Assembly: GCF_000379085.1 (NCBI RefSeq)
Contig: NZ_KB905378.1
Coordinates: 591,075-655,074, forward strand
Origin: Halomicrobium katesii DSM 19301
GTDB lineage: Archaea; Halobacteriota; Halobacteria; Halobacteriales; Haloarculaceae
DNA length: 64,000 nucleotides
Direction: 5' to 3'
Position numbers and translations under genes: made by a program
In this document: in pieces, positions 24,870-31,708 of the stretch
How positions within the stretch are numbered: the stretch's first letter is position 1
How the letters are laid out: each line of letters opens with the position of its first letter
Notes under the pieces: generated by a model
What the model saw: the letters and a program-made list of their open reading frames with translations, nothing else
What the model was told of the DNA's origin: nothing
The model's database searches: none

Positions 24870-25136
24870 TGGAAGTGCATTTTGTCGGGATCTACAGGCG
24901 CGGTGCCAGTCGTCGAATCCGGTTGCCTCGTCGGGATTGAAACGGTCGACCGACGAGAGTGAGATGGTCACGTGATTGTTATATACGGCAACCAGACTCA
25001 TAAAACGTGTGCCCAACCAGGTTGGCGAGATCGCTCTCCGTCCGCGCTCGCTTGCAGTCTGTCTCCGCCTCGTCGACGCACCGATCACTGCGCGATCCCG
25101 ACGCGCGAGACAGTGGTGACTCGCTCGCCCGTCTCG
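24870..25136. other. upstream region of crtB
   Basis: No gene is seen. On the minus strand CCGTATATAACAATC (about 24974-24988) is a good TATA-type promoter for crtB, with a leader of roughly 80-90 bases. GGGATTGAAAC at 24933-24943 looks like the end of a CRISPR repeat but is alone. Confidence 0.5.
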
Positions 25137-25214
25137 TACTGCCGGCTGTACCTTCGTTCGGATATTCGCCACCCCGAGGTGGCGACATCCGTGACAGATT
25201 TACAGCCGGTAGTA
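25137..25214. mobile_element. palindromic element, family 2 (copy F2b) at a stop codon
   Basis: A 78-bp palindrome with arms TACTGCCGGCTGTA / TACAGCCGGTAGTA and inner stem TCGCCACC / GGTGGCGA. The right flank TCA (25215-25217) is the complement of the TGA stop of the minus-strand gene; the left flank is TCG. It closely matches F2a in the opposite orientation. Confidence 0.85.
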
Positions 25215-25439
25215 TCAGCTCCCGTCGATCGGCGGATTGACGTACAGCGTGTCGGCGAGTGCGAGGACGCCGACCAGCGAACTGGCCGGCAACACCGTGC
25301 GGAGCGGGATACCAAAGAGGACGTTCGACAGCAGCGCGACGACGAAGGCCGTCGGAATGACGGCCAGCACGAGGTCGTATCGCGACAGCGCAGTTCGATT
25401 ACCGTTCCGAGGAATTTTCCGTTTCGTACTGGCAGTCAT
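25215..25439 (-). CDS. small two-helix membrane protein
   Basis: A 74-residue protein. A basic N-terminus (TASTKRKIPRNGNRTALSRY) is followed by two hydrophobic helices (DLVLAVIPTAFVVALLSNVL and LPASSLVGVLALADTLYV). A GTG one codon upstream is an alternative start. Its stop codon abuts element F2b. Proteins of this type are common in haloarchaea; the function is unknown. Confidence 0.65.
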   Translation of the reverse strand: MTASTKRKIPRNGNRTALSRYDLVLAVIPTAFVVALLSNVLFGIPLRTVLPASSLVGVLALADTLYVNPPIDGS

Positions 25440-25640
25440 CACGATTCACCTCCTCGTGTGTCTCTATGCGCGATTCTCACTAAAATCCTACGCCGATAAA
25501 CCACTCCGAACACACCACGTAGTCACTCAACACACTCTCGAATAACTCCTATATAATTTTAATATTATTTAGCTCGCGTTCACCCACTGACAGACGTTCC
25601 ACACTTCGAACCGTGAAAAATACCCTCCGAGAACTGCAGT

Positions 25641-25662
25641 ATTTATTTGGCGGGGGCCCGCC
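25641..25662 (+). promoter_or_regulatory. TATA box and inverted repeat before the HxlR gene
   Basis: ATTTATTT (25641-25648) is a TATA-like box about 25-30 bp before the ATG. Immediately after it is the inverted repeat GGCGGG-GG-CCCGCC (25649-25662). Its place between TATA box and start suits an autorepressor site for the HxlR protein. Confidence 0.45.
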
Positions 25663-25671
25663 GTACACTGC

Positions 25672-26037
25672 ATGGACAGAACGGGGGACGAGTACTCGGT
25701 GGGCAACGGGGGACACGATATGGGCCCACTGACTGCGGCGGCGGCGATCGTGGGGAAAAAGTGGCACCCGCGTATCGTCGTCGAGTTGCTGCGCGACGGA
25801 CCGCTCGGTTTCAACGACCTGAAAGAGAGCGTGGACGGCATCTCGGACAAGGTCCTCTCCGAGAGCCTCGACGACCTACAGGAACGCGATATCGTCCACC
25901 GAACCGTCATCGACGACAAGCCGGTCCGGGTGGAGTACTCGCTGACGGAGTGGGGCGAAGAGCTGGAGCAGGTCGTCACGGCGATGGACGAGTGGGGCAC
26001 GCGATACCTCGACCGCACCGACGAGTCTGCGGAGTGA
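25672..26037 (+). CDS. HxlR-family winged-helix transcriptional regulator
   Basis: A 121-residue DNA-binding protein. TAAAAIVGKKWHPRIVVELL is the HxlR signature opening; the recognition region is SDKVLSESLDDLQERDIVHR, followed by the wing VRVEYSLTEWGEEL. Members sense redox or reactive compounds and bind as dimers. No cysteine is present, so thiol-based sensing is unlikely here. Its target is unknown, and the neighbouring small membrane protein gene is divergent. Confidence 0.88.
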   Translation: MDRTGDEYSVGNGGHDMGPLTAAAAIVGKKWHPRIVVELLRDGPLGFNDLKESVDGISDKVLSESLDDLQERDIVHRTVIDDKPVRVEYSLTEWGEELEQVVTAMDEWGTRYLDRTDESAE

Positions 26038-26096
26038 GCCGTCGTCCGCGATCGCACTGATCGACGACTCGCACAACGGACTGCTCGCCGGGTCGA

Positions 26097-27410
26097 TCAG
26101 TCCTCGTCCACTACTTCCAGCCCGCGATTGTTCACCGCAGACGGATCGAGACCGATCTCTTCGAGGAACTGCTTGTACTCGCGCTCGCAGGTCTCGGCTG
26201 CCTTCTGCTTGTCGCTGGCGCGATCACACAGCGCGATCAGGTCCTCCGGCACGTCGTTCGTGTAGACGATCCAGTGGTTGATCAGGTCCGAGAGCCGCCG
26301 GATCGGCGAGGTGAAGTGCCCGTAGATCTCGAAGTTCAGGGCGTGGTGGCCGCCGAAGGGGTCGTTCATGTACTTCGCGCGGGGCATCACCTTCATGACG
26401 GCCCACTGAATCTTGTCCAGCTGTCGGCCCGGTGCCTGCTCCAGCGTCGCGTTGACGGCCTTCCGTGGGTCGTCCCAGGCGTCGCCGGGGATCGAGACGC
26501 CGTCGAGGTCCTGGATCTCGACGAGGGCCTCGTCCCACTCTTCGGGGCTGGGCTGGGGGTGGACGCGGTACATCGCCTCGACGCCGCGATCCCACATCAG
26601 CTCGTGTGTGACGGCTTTGTTGGCCTTGAGCATGCACTCCTCGATGATCGTGTGGGCGCGGTCGCGGGCGGGGTTGAGCACGAGCGACCCCTCCTCCTTG
26701 CGCTGCTCGTGCATCGCGTCCGCGAGGTTCCAGATGAGTTCGGTCTTTTCCGCCAGGTCGACGCGCTGGTCTTCGAGTAGCTCCTCGGCCGTCTCTGGCT
26801 CGTCGAGCAGGCGCTCGGCCTCGGTGTAGGTGAGCCGGGCGTCGCTGCGGATCACCGACTTGTAGATGTCGATCTCCTCGTAGCCCAGATCGTCCTTGTC
26901 GAGGTGCATCTCGACGGTGTGGGCCAGCCGATCCTCGTTGGGGACGAGCGAACAGACCGTCTCGGCCAGCATCGGCGGCAGCATGTGGATGGTGTAGCCG
27001 GGCAGGTAGACGGTGTTGCCCCGCTCGACGGCCTCCTCCCACATCGCGGTGTCGGGGTTGACGTAGTGGGTCACGTCGGCGATGTGGACCCACAGGACGT
27101 ACTCGTCGTCTCGTTCCTCGACGGAGATGGCGTCGTCGAAGTCCTGCGCGTCGATCGGGTCCGTCGTCCACGTCGTCATCTCTCGCAGGTCCTCGCGATC
27201 GTCGACCTCGTCGGCGATCTCGGCCTGCACGTCGGTGGTCCGCGCTTCGGCCTCCTCCATCACCTCGGGGGGGAACGCGTCGCGGATCTCGAACTTCTCG
27301 AACAGCTCCTCGCGCTTGTTGGCCATGTGGCGAGCCATCTCCTCGTCGATCTCGACGGGGCCTTGCCCCTCCGGCGTGCCGGCCTCGGCCTGCGCGTCCT
27401 CGTTACTCAT
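26097..27410 (-). CDS. rnr: RNB-domain exoribonuclease (RNase R-like)
   Basis: A 437-residue 3'-5' exoribonuclease. The RNB catalytic motif is TDPIDAQDFDDAIS near residues 88-101, where the Asp residues bind magnesium. EYVLWVHIADVTHYV and ERGNTVYLPGYTIHMLPPML are typical of the RNB core, as is YGHFTSPIRRLSDLINHWIV near the C-terminus. Compared with bacterial RNase R it lacks the N-terminal cold-shock domains and the C-terminal S1 domain, as is usual in haloarchaea, which use it for RNA decay. The N-terminal about 75 residues are acidic and helical. Confidence 0.92.
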   Translation of the reverse strand: MSNEDAQAEAGTPEGQGPVEIDEEMARHMANKREELFEKFEIRDAFPPEVMEEAEARTTDVQAEIADEVDDREDLREMTTWTTDPIDAQDFDDAISVEERDDEYVLWVHIADVTHYVNPDTAMWEEAVERGNTVYLPGYTIHMLPPMLAETVCSLVPNEDRLAHTVEMHLDKDDLGYEEIDIYKSVIRSDARLTYTEAERLLDEPETAEELLEDQRVDLAEKTELIWNLADAMHEQRKEEGSLVLNPARDRAHTIIEECMLKANKAVTHELMWDRGVEAMYRVHPQPSPEEWDEALVEIQDLDGVSIPGDAWDDPRKAVNATLEQAPGRQLDKIQWAVMKVMPRAKYMNDPFGGHHALNFEIYGHFTSPIRRLSDLINHWIVYTNDVPEDLIALCDRASDKQKAAETCEREYKQFLEEIGLDPSAVNNRGLEVVDED

Positions 27411-27682
27411 AGCATCGGATACGGGGAGTGGACAGATAGGCGTTGTGAGGGAGTGTCGAGAGCCCGAGCGCAGCGAGGGGTCTCGGAAAGCTCGAACGGC
27501 GACGGTCTGGAGCCGTGAGAGAACGAGCGACGGCCCTCGTTATTGCGAGCGGGAGCGAACGGAGTGGGCGACACGCGAGCAGCGAGAGGCGCGGTGAACG
27601 ACGTGAACCGCGAGCAGCGCAGCTGTGCGGTACAGAGCGGCAATCCGCGAACAACGAGGCGCGCTCGAAAGGACGACTGCCG

Positions 27683-27958
27683 TTATCGCCGCTTCTCTTC
27701 GGCCAGTTCGACGTACCGCCGGAGGAACGAGTCCCGATCGTCGGCGTCTGCTTCGACCGTTTCGAGGAGGTCCTCCAGCCCGGGCCGTGGCTGGTGGGTC
27801 AGGTCGCTGTGACAGGGCTTGCACAGGTACTCGAACTCCTTGTCCGTCCGGTCCCAGCGGTCGCCGTGTTTGTCGTACTCGCGCGCGTCGGACCGGGAGA
27901 CCGACTCCCCACAGGCGATACAGGTGACGACGTCCCGGGAACTCCGGGAACCGAGCAT
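27683..27958 (-). CDS. HNH-like zinc protein
   Basis: A 91-residue protein with CIACGESVSRSDAREYDKHG and YLCKPCHSDL, that is, two CxxC pairs with His residues between, as in HNH/zinc-ribbon folds. The C-terminal half is an acidic helix. The frame's upstream extension is basic and not conserved-looking, so the Met at 27958 was chosen. A nuclease role is possible, but the second HNH histidine set is incomplete. Confidence 0.6.
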   Translation of the reverse strand: MLGSRSSRDVVTCIACGESVSRSDAREYDKHGDRWDRTDKEFEYLCKPCHSDLTHQPRPGLEDLLETVEADADDRDSFLRRYVELAEEKRR

Positions 27959-28136
27959 GTACGGGGGTTGCACGCCGTCCCACTTATAATATCTGCCCCG
28001 CAGACGAGGGTGGTGTTCAGAGAAGCCGCTGCATCTTCTGAGTTGTAGACACTGAATGACCCTACTCTCTCTCTTATCTGAACACCGCCCCGCAGCTCCG
28101 GAGAAGCTATTTCCGCGTCGTGGTCGTGTGCAGCGT

Positions 28137-28355
28137 ATGGAGACAGCGATGCGACTGTACGACCGCGTCGACGCGTGGTTGCGGGACCTGTCTCGCGTGC
28201 CGTACGCGGCGATACTGGGGACGGCGACGGGACTCGGTGTCCTCGTCGTCGGGGCGGTGTTGGGCAGTGGATTGCTCGTCGGACAGGCCGTCACGATGGC
28301 AGTCGTCGTGTTCGGGTTAGAGTGTGTGTTCGGGCTCTACCAGACCGACGAGTGA
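28137..28355 (+). CDS. small two-helix membrane protein
   Basis: A 72-residue protein (ETAMRLYDRVDAWLRDLSRV) with two hydrophobic helices, AAILGTATGLGVLVVGAVLG and LVGQAVTMAVVVFGLECVFG. The start could also be the internal Met at MRLYDRV. AAGCTATTT lies about 30 bp upstream as a possible TATA region. Family not recognised. Confidence 0.6.
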   Translation: METAMRLYDRVDAWLRDLSRVPYAAILGTATGLGVLVVGAVLGSGLLVGQAVTMAVVVFGLECVFGLYQTDE

Positions 28356-28468
28356 CGGAGTTGTTCGTCGTCAGCGAGAGACCGTCGGGGCGGAGCGACG
28401 ACCACCGCTGGCGCTCTCGCGGACAGTGACGACGTGAGCGGCGACCGGGAGTTGCGTCTGAGCGGTAG

Positions 28469-28514
28469 CTTTATAAAGATGTAAAGTATGCTTTACTGTA
28501 AAGGGTGCTTTACA
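28469..28514 (+). promoter_or_regulatory. promoter with two tandem palindromic operators
   Basis: CTTTATAAAG (28469-28478) is the TATA box. It is followed by two inverted repeats with the same arms: GTAAAG-TATG-CTTTAC (28481-28496) and TGTAAAG-GGTG-CTTTACA (28497-28514), with centres 17 bp apart. They cover the expected transcription start. The HTH protein encoded two genes on is the natural candidate to bind them. Confidence 0.7.
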
Positions 28515-28523
28515 CCGATACCC

Positions 28524-28961
28524 ATGAGCGAGGAACTCACTGCCAGACAGCGAGTCGAGAAGCGCGAGCAGTACAGCCAGTGGATCAACAGGTCGGTCGG
28601 TTTCGGCGTGGTGAGTTTCTTCGTCGCGACCGCGCTGTGGATGCTGACCGACAGAGCCGTGGTGCTCTTCGCGGGACTGGGACTGTACTGGCTGGGCTGT
28701 CTCGGGATGGCCGTCGGGTACTGGCAGTCGCCCGTGTCGGTCGGCGACGAACTCGAACGGCGGATGGAGCGCGAGGCGAGTCAGACGACGTTGCTGTTCG
28801 TCACCGTCGTGACGATACTCGGTCTGCCGGCGGACGTGGTCCTCTCGACGACCGGCGTCTACACCGCTCCCGCCGCCGTCCGGGGTGCCCTCTGGGGGTA
28901 CCTCCTGTTGATCCTCGTATTCGGAGCCGTCCACTGGTTCGTGAAGCGACAGTACGAGTGA
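28524..28961 (+). CDS. DUF2178-like four-helix membrane protein
   Basis: A 145-residue protein with four hydrophobic helices (VGFGVVSFFVATALWML, RAVVLFAGLGLYWLGCLGM, TLLFVTVVTILGLPADVVL and ALWGYLLLILVFGAVHWFV) and a cytoplasmic loop DELERRMEREASQTT, which is the usual conserved region of DUF2178 proteins. The start was placed at MSEELTARQR, after the operator region. It is separated by 13 bp from a small HTH gene, a pairing seen repeatedly in prokaryotes in which the regulator controls the membrane protein. The molecular role is unknown. Confidence 0.75.
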   Translation: MSEELTARQRVEKREQYSQWINRSVGFGVVSFFVATALWMLTDRAVVLFAGLGLYWLGCLGMAVGYWQSPVSVGDELERRMEREASQTTLLFVTVVTILGLPADVVLSTTGVYTAPAAVRGALWGYLLLILVFGAVHWFVKRQYE

Positions 28962-28974
28962 GCCAGCGAGGAGC

Positions 28975-29184
28975 ATGAAAAACGAGATCGCCACCTACCG
29001 GGAACGAGAGGGGTTGAGCCAGGGCGAACTGGCAGCAGCCGTCGGCGTCTCACGACAGACGATCAACGCGGTCGAACGCGAGCGCTACGATCCGTCGCTG
29101 GCGCTGGCGTTCACGCTCGCCGCCTACTTCGACTGCCGGGTCGAGGCGCTGTTCGAGCCCGACCTGGAGCCGGTCGGGGAGTGA
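28975..29184 (+). CDS. YgzD-type Xre-family HTH regulator
   Basis: A 69-residue helix-turn-helix protein: REREGLSQGELAAAVGVSRQ and TINAVERERYDPSLALAFTL give all five helices of the lambda-repressor fold, followed by FDCRVEALFEPD. It is the second gene of a two-gene operon and is likely to bind the tandem palindromes in front of it, regulating itself and the membrane protein. Confidence 0.88.
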   Translation: MKNEIATYREREGLSQGELAAAVGVSRQTINAVERERYDPSLALAFTLAAYFDCRVEALFEPDLEPVGE

Positions 29185-29284
29185 GCGAACGTACTCCCGG
29201 AGGTGGGTGGGAGTCGGCGGCCGCCGTCGGCGCAAAAACAGTGTAGGGCGAAGGTTTATTCCCACCATACCACTAGCAGCGGGC

Positions 29285-29929
29285 GTGGCGTCCCCGTTCG
29301 AAGTTCTCGCCGTCGACCCGGACGCGAGCGACGAGGCAATCGAGCGCGCTTACAGGGAGCGAGTCAAAGAGACCCATCCCGACCACGGCGGCTCGCTGGA
29401 GGCCTTCCAGTCGGTGCGGGCCGCGTACGAGCGGATCCTGTCTGGCGAGGCCGACGGCACCGAGCGACAGCGTGCCGACGACGACAGCGACGACGGCGGC
29501 TCGATTCACCCGCGCGTGGAGTATCTCAATTACGAGGTACTGGACGATCACGGCTGGCACGCGGACGACGACGACCTCTTCGAGAAGGCGGCCGGGGCCG
29601 GGCTCGACGACGACGACTACGGGAGCTTCCGCGTCCACCCCCGCGAGTCGGTGCTGGAGGCCGCAGAGCGGAACGACTTCGCCTGGCCCTTCGCCTGCCG
29701 CGGCGGGGCGTGTGCCAACTGCGCGGTCGTCGTCCTGTCCGGAGCGCTGACGACCCGCGTCGATCACGTGCTGCCCGACGAGATGGTCGACCGGGGCTTT
29801 CAGCTGGCCTGCAACGGGATTCCGACGAGCGACGAGCTGCAACTGCTGTACAACGTCAAGCACATGGCCGAACTCGAAGAGCTGCTGTTGCCGCCACGGC
29901 CCTTCGAGCAGGCACACTCCGACGACTGA
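29285..29929 (+). CDS. J-domain - [2Fe-2S] ferredoxin fusion protein
   Basis: A 214-residue protein. Residues 1 to about 65 form a DnaJ-type J domain (SPFEVLAVDPDASDEAIERA, then the HPD motif in KETHPDHGGSLEAF). A variable acidic linker follows. Residues about 110-200 are a plant-type ferredoxin with Cys138, Cys143, Cys146 and Cys176 (CRGGACANC...LACNG) as cluster ligands. It starts at a GTG; upstream codons in the same frame are basic and not conserved. The J domain suggests contact with DnaK or a membership of haloarchaeal ferredoxins with J-like N-termini. Its TGA stop is the left flank of a palindromic element remnant. Confidence 0.85.
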   Translation: MASPFEVLAVDPDASDEAIERAYRERVKETHPDHGGSLEAFQSVRAAYERILSGEADGTERQRADDDSDDGGSIHPRVEYLNYEVLDDHGWHADDDDLFEKAAGAGLDDDDYGSFRVHPRESVLEAAERNDFAWPFACRGGACANCAVVVLSGALTTRVDHVLPDEMVDRGFQLACNGIPTSDELQLLYNVKHMAELEELLLPPRPFEQAHSDD

Positions 29930-29956
29930 TACTGCACGACGTTACAGCCGGTAGTA
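29930..29956. mobile_element. 27-bp remnant of a family-2 palindromic element
   Basis: TACTGCACGACG...GCCGGTAGTA keeps both ends of family 2 but lacks most of the inner part. It is still flanked by TGA on each side (29927-29929, which is the ferredoxin stop, and 29957-29959). The right TGA is shared with the full element that follows. Confidence 0.7.
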
Positions 29957-29959
29957 TGA

Positions 29960-30039
29960 TACGGAAAGTTGTAGGTCTTTACCAGATCGACCGCATGCCG
30001 TCGTGCGGTCGACTGGGTAAACGCCTACAACCGTCCGTA
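29960..30039. mobile_element. TGA-flanked palindromic element, family 1 (copy R5)
   Basis: An 80-bp palindrome flanked by TGA (29957-29959 and 30040-30042). Its inner stem is CGACCGCA / TGCGGTCG instead of the CCGGTGATCG type. In reverse complement it differs from the copy at 47443-47522 at only two positions. It stands directly behind a family-2 remnant and shares its TGA. Confidence 0.85.
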
Positions 30040-30111
30040 TGAGACCGGCGAGGCTCCGTCTGTGACAGAATCGGGCTGAGAGCGTGCGTTTCACAGATCC
30101 GGCAAGCCGTA

Positions 30112-30780
30112 TCAGTCCAGTCGGTCGGCCAGCAGCTCACTGACGACCGCGCCGGGCGACTCCCCGTCGAGCGCCGCGCGCCGACGCAGTTCGCGGTAGA
30201 CGGCCGGATCGAGTTCGAGTTCGAGTTCGCCCAGTCGGACTCCTTCGGCTTCGAGCGCGCTGGCGACCGACTGACCCTCGTTGACGTCGCTCGCGACCGA
30301 TCGGACCTGTCGGACGGTCAGCTCGTGGTCGAGCGCGGCCCAGGCGAGCTGGAGGCGGGCCTCGCCGCCGACCCGAGCGACGTGTTTGGCCGCGGTGGGA
30401 GCGATGTGTCCCATGGCGACGTGACGGCGGATCGAGCGCGGGAGATCGTGGACGCGAGACCACTTGCGGATAAACGAGACGGTGGCGTCGCCCCCGGCGC
30501 GTTCGGCGGCGGCCTTGTACGATCCCTCGCCCCGGACCAGCGCGGCACAGGCGGCCGCACCGCGGAGCATGTAGACGTTGTCGTCGGCACCAGCAGTGTT
30601 CTCTGAGAAGGCCCGGACAGTTCGTGCGGCCAGTTCGAGGCTCTCGGGGTCGTCGGGGTCGAACTCCACGGCCTCCTGGGCGCGCTGGCCGGTCAGGGAA
30701 GGGTCACCGCGGATGACCGGCTTCCCGACCGGCGACTCGCGCTCGGCGTGGCTGGGGCCGTCGCGGCCATCGGCAGTCAT
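30112..30780 (-). CDS. DUF7119-type protein with ParB-like HTH
   Basis: A 222-residue haloarchaeal protein. The middle section (SYKAAAERAGGDATVSFIRK, then WSRVHDLPRSIRRHVAMGHI, then LDHELTVRQVRSVASDV) follows the helix order of the ParB/KorB central DNA-binding domain. The C-terminal 40 residues (DPAVYRELRRRAALDGESPG) resemble a ribbon-helix-helix. The ParB N-terminal CTPase domain is absent. The start is at MTADGRDGPSH, the first residue after an AT-containing promoter-like stretch. DNA binding is inferred from fold resemblance. Confidence 0.65.
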   Translation of the reverse strand: MTADGRDGPSHAERESPVGKPVIRGDPSLTGQRAQEAVEFDPDDPESLELAARTVRAFSENTAGADDNVYMLRGAAACAALVRGEGSYKAAAERAGGDATVSFIRKWSRVHDLPRSIRRHVAMGHIAPTAAKHVARVGGEARLQLAWAALDHELTVRQVRSVASDVNEGQSVASALEAEGVRLGELELELDPAVYRELRRRAALDGESPGAVVSELLADRLD

Positions 30781-30860
30781 CACTCTCTGTTGGGAACGGT
30801 CCGATAAAAGGGTCCGGTCCGACGTGTGTCGGGACACGTCGGGACGCGTCTCACAGCGAC

Positions 30861-31010
30861 TCAGTCGTCTGCGGCAGCGTCGTCTCGGTTCTCCGAGAGG
30901 TGCTCCCAGATCTCGGTACAACCGCATCCGTCCTCGACATCGTCGAGGTGGTCGGTCGCTGGCTCTTCGGCTTCGGCGTCTTCGCGTGAACTCTGTTGTG
31001 CGTCTGTCAT
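30861..31010 (-). CDS. small CxC-containing acidic protein
   Basis: A 49-residue acidic protein with the motif EDGCGCTEIWEHLSENR. The Cys-Gly-Cys and the amphipathic helix after it are the only features; strong acidic bias and low pI suggest a true haloarchaeal gene. It lies upstream of the DUF7119 gene on the same strand. Function unknown; metal binding is possible. Confidence 0.6.
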   Translation of the reverse strand: MTDAQQSSREDAEAEEPATDHLDDVEDGCGCTEIWEHLSENRDDAAADD

Positions 31011-31274
31011 TGGTTTGTGCATCGCGCCAGTGAGCGCGGTGTTTCGGTACTCACCCGTACTACCTACAGCCGCATAAAGCCGCTCTCACCCGTAATCCCT
31101 TCCACCACTCCCGTTTGCCGGCAACATTTGTGGCTGTCTCCGACGGCGGACCACGAGTGCCGGACAGTGACAGATACCCTCATGGACCGACGGAGGGAGC
31201 GGGGATCGTCGCAGTTGCGGCGAAACTTGGCTACGCCGAACGACTGACGTGGCCCGCGGATCTAATGGCATCTA

Positions 31275-31616
31275 ATGACGACCGACGTTCACCAGCTCGA
31301 CGACGGGGCCTGGATCAGCGTCAACGACTCCCGAGAGGTGAACGTCAGCGACCTGTGGTTGCTGGCGGAAAGTGAGTTCTGCAGGTGTGAACCGACCGAT
31401 TTCCTCGCCGAAGGATTCGTCGATACGGGCGTCGATCCCCCGAATATTCAGGCCCGTATCGCCGGTCGATGTATCGCCTGTGGAACGGAGGGCGTGACCG
31501 ACTGGCTCACCGTCGGACGCGTCATCGACCCCGAATCGGGCGAGTTCTACGGTGTCGTCCACGACAGCGTCCACATCCCGGAGAAGCGCCACCGACTGGC
31601 CGACCCGGAACAGTAG
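31275..31616 (+). CDS. hypothetical protein with two Cys pairs
   Basis: A 113-residue acidic protein. EFCRCEP and GRCIACGTEG provide a CxC and a CxxC that could bind zinc. The rest looks like a small beta-rich domain (WISVNDSREVNVSDLWLL, DWLTVGRVIDPESGEFYGVV). Translation starts at the second of two nearby ATGs. It precedes the nitrite/sulfite reductase gene by 92 bp, and co-regulation is possible. Confidence 0.6.
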   Translation: MTTDVHQLDDGAWISVNDSREVNVSDLWLLAESEFCRCEPTDFLAEGFVDTGVDPPNIQARIAGRCIACGTEGVTDWLTVGRVIDPESGEFYGVVHDSVHIPEKRHRLADPEQ

Positions 31617-31708
31617 GCAACATTATCCTGTTGCGGGGAGAGGTGGGGAGCCTTGTCGAGAAGGCGTGTTGTATATGGGTGGGTCCCAAGAATAGAGGTA
31701 CACTAACC

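Noticed and set aside
24933-24943. GGGATTGAAAC resembling the end of a CRISPR repeat
   Set aside because: It occurs once, with no second repeat at spacer distance and no cas genes.
27411-27682. Repeated GCGAGCAGCG-type words between the RNase and the HNH-like gene
   Set aside because: The words are short and irregular; they look like common haloarchaeal low-complexity intergenic sequence rather than an ordered repeat.
30105-30114. CCGTATCA at a stop codon, like the right end of a palindromic element
   Set aside because: The sequence before it is not self-complementary and no left end exists, so chance is as likely as a remnant.
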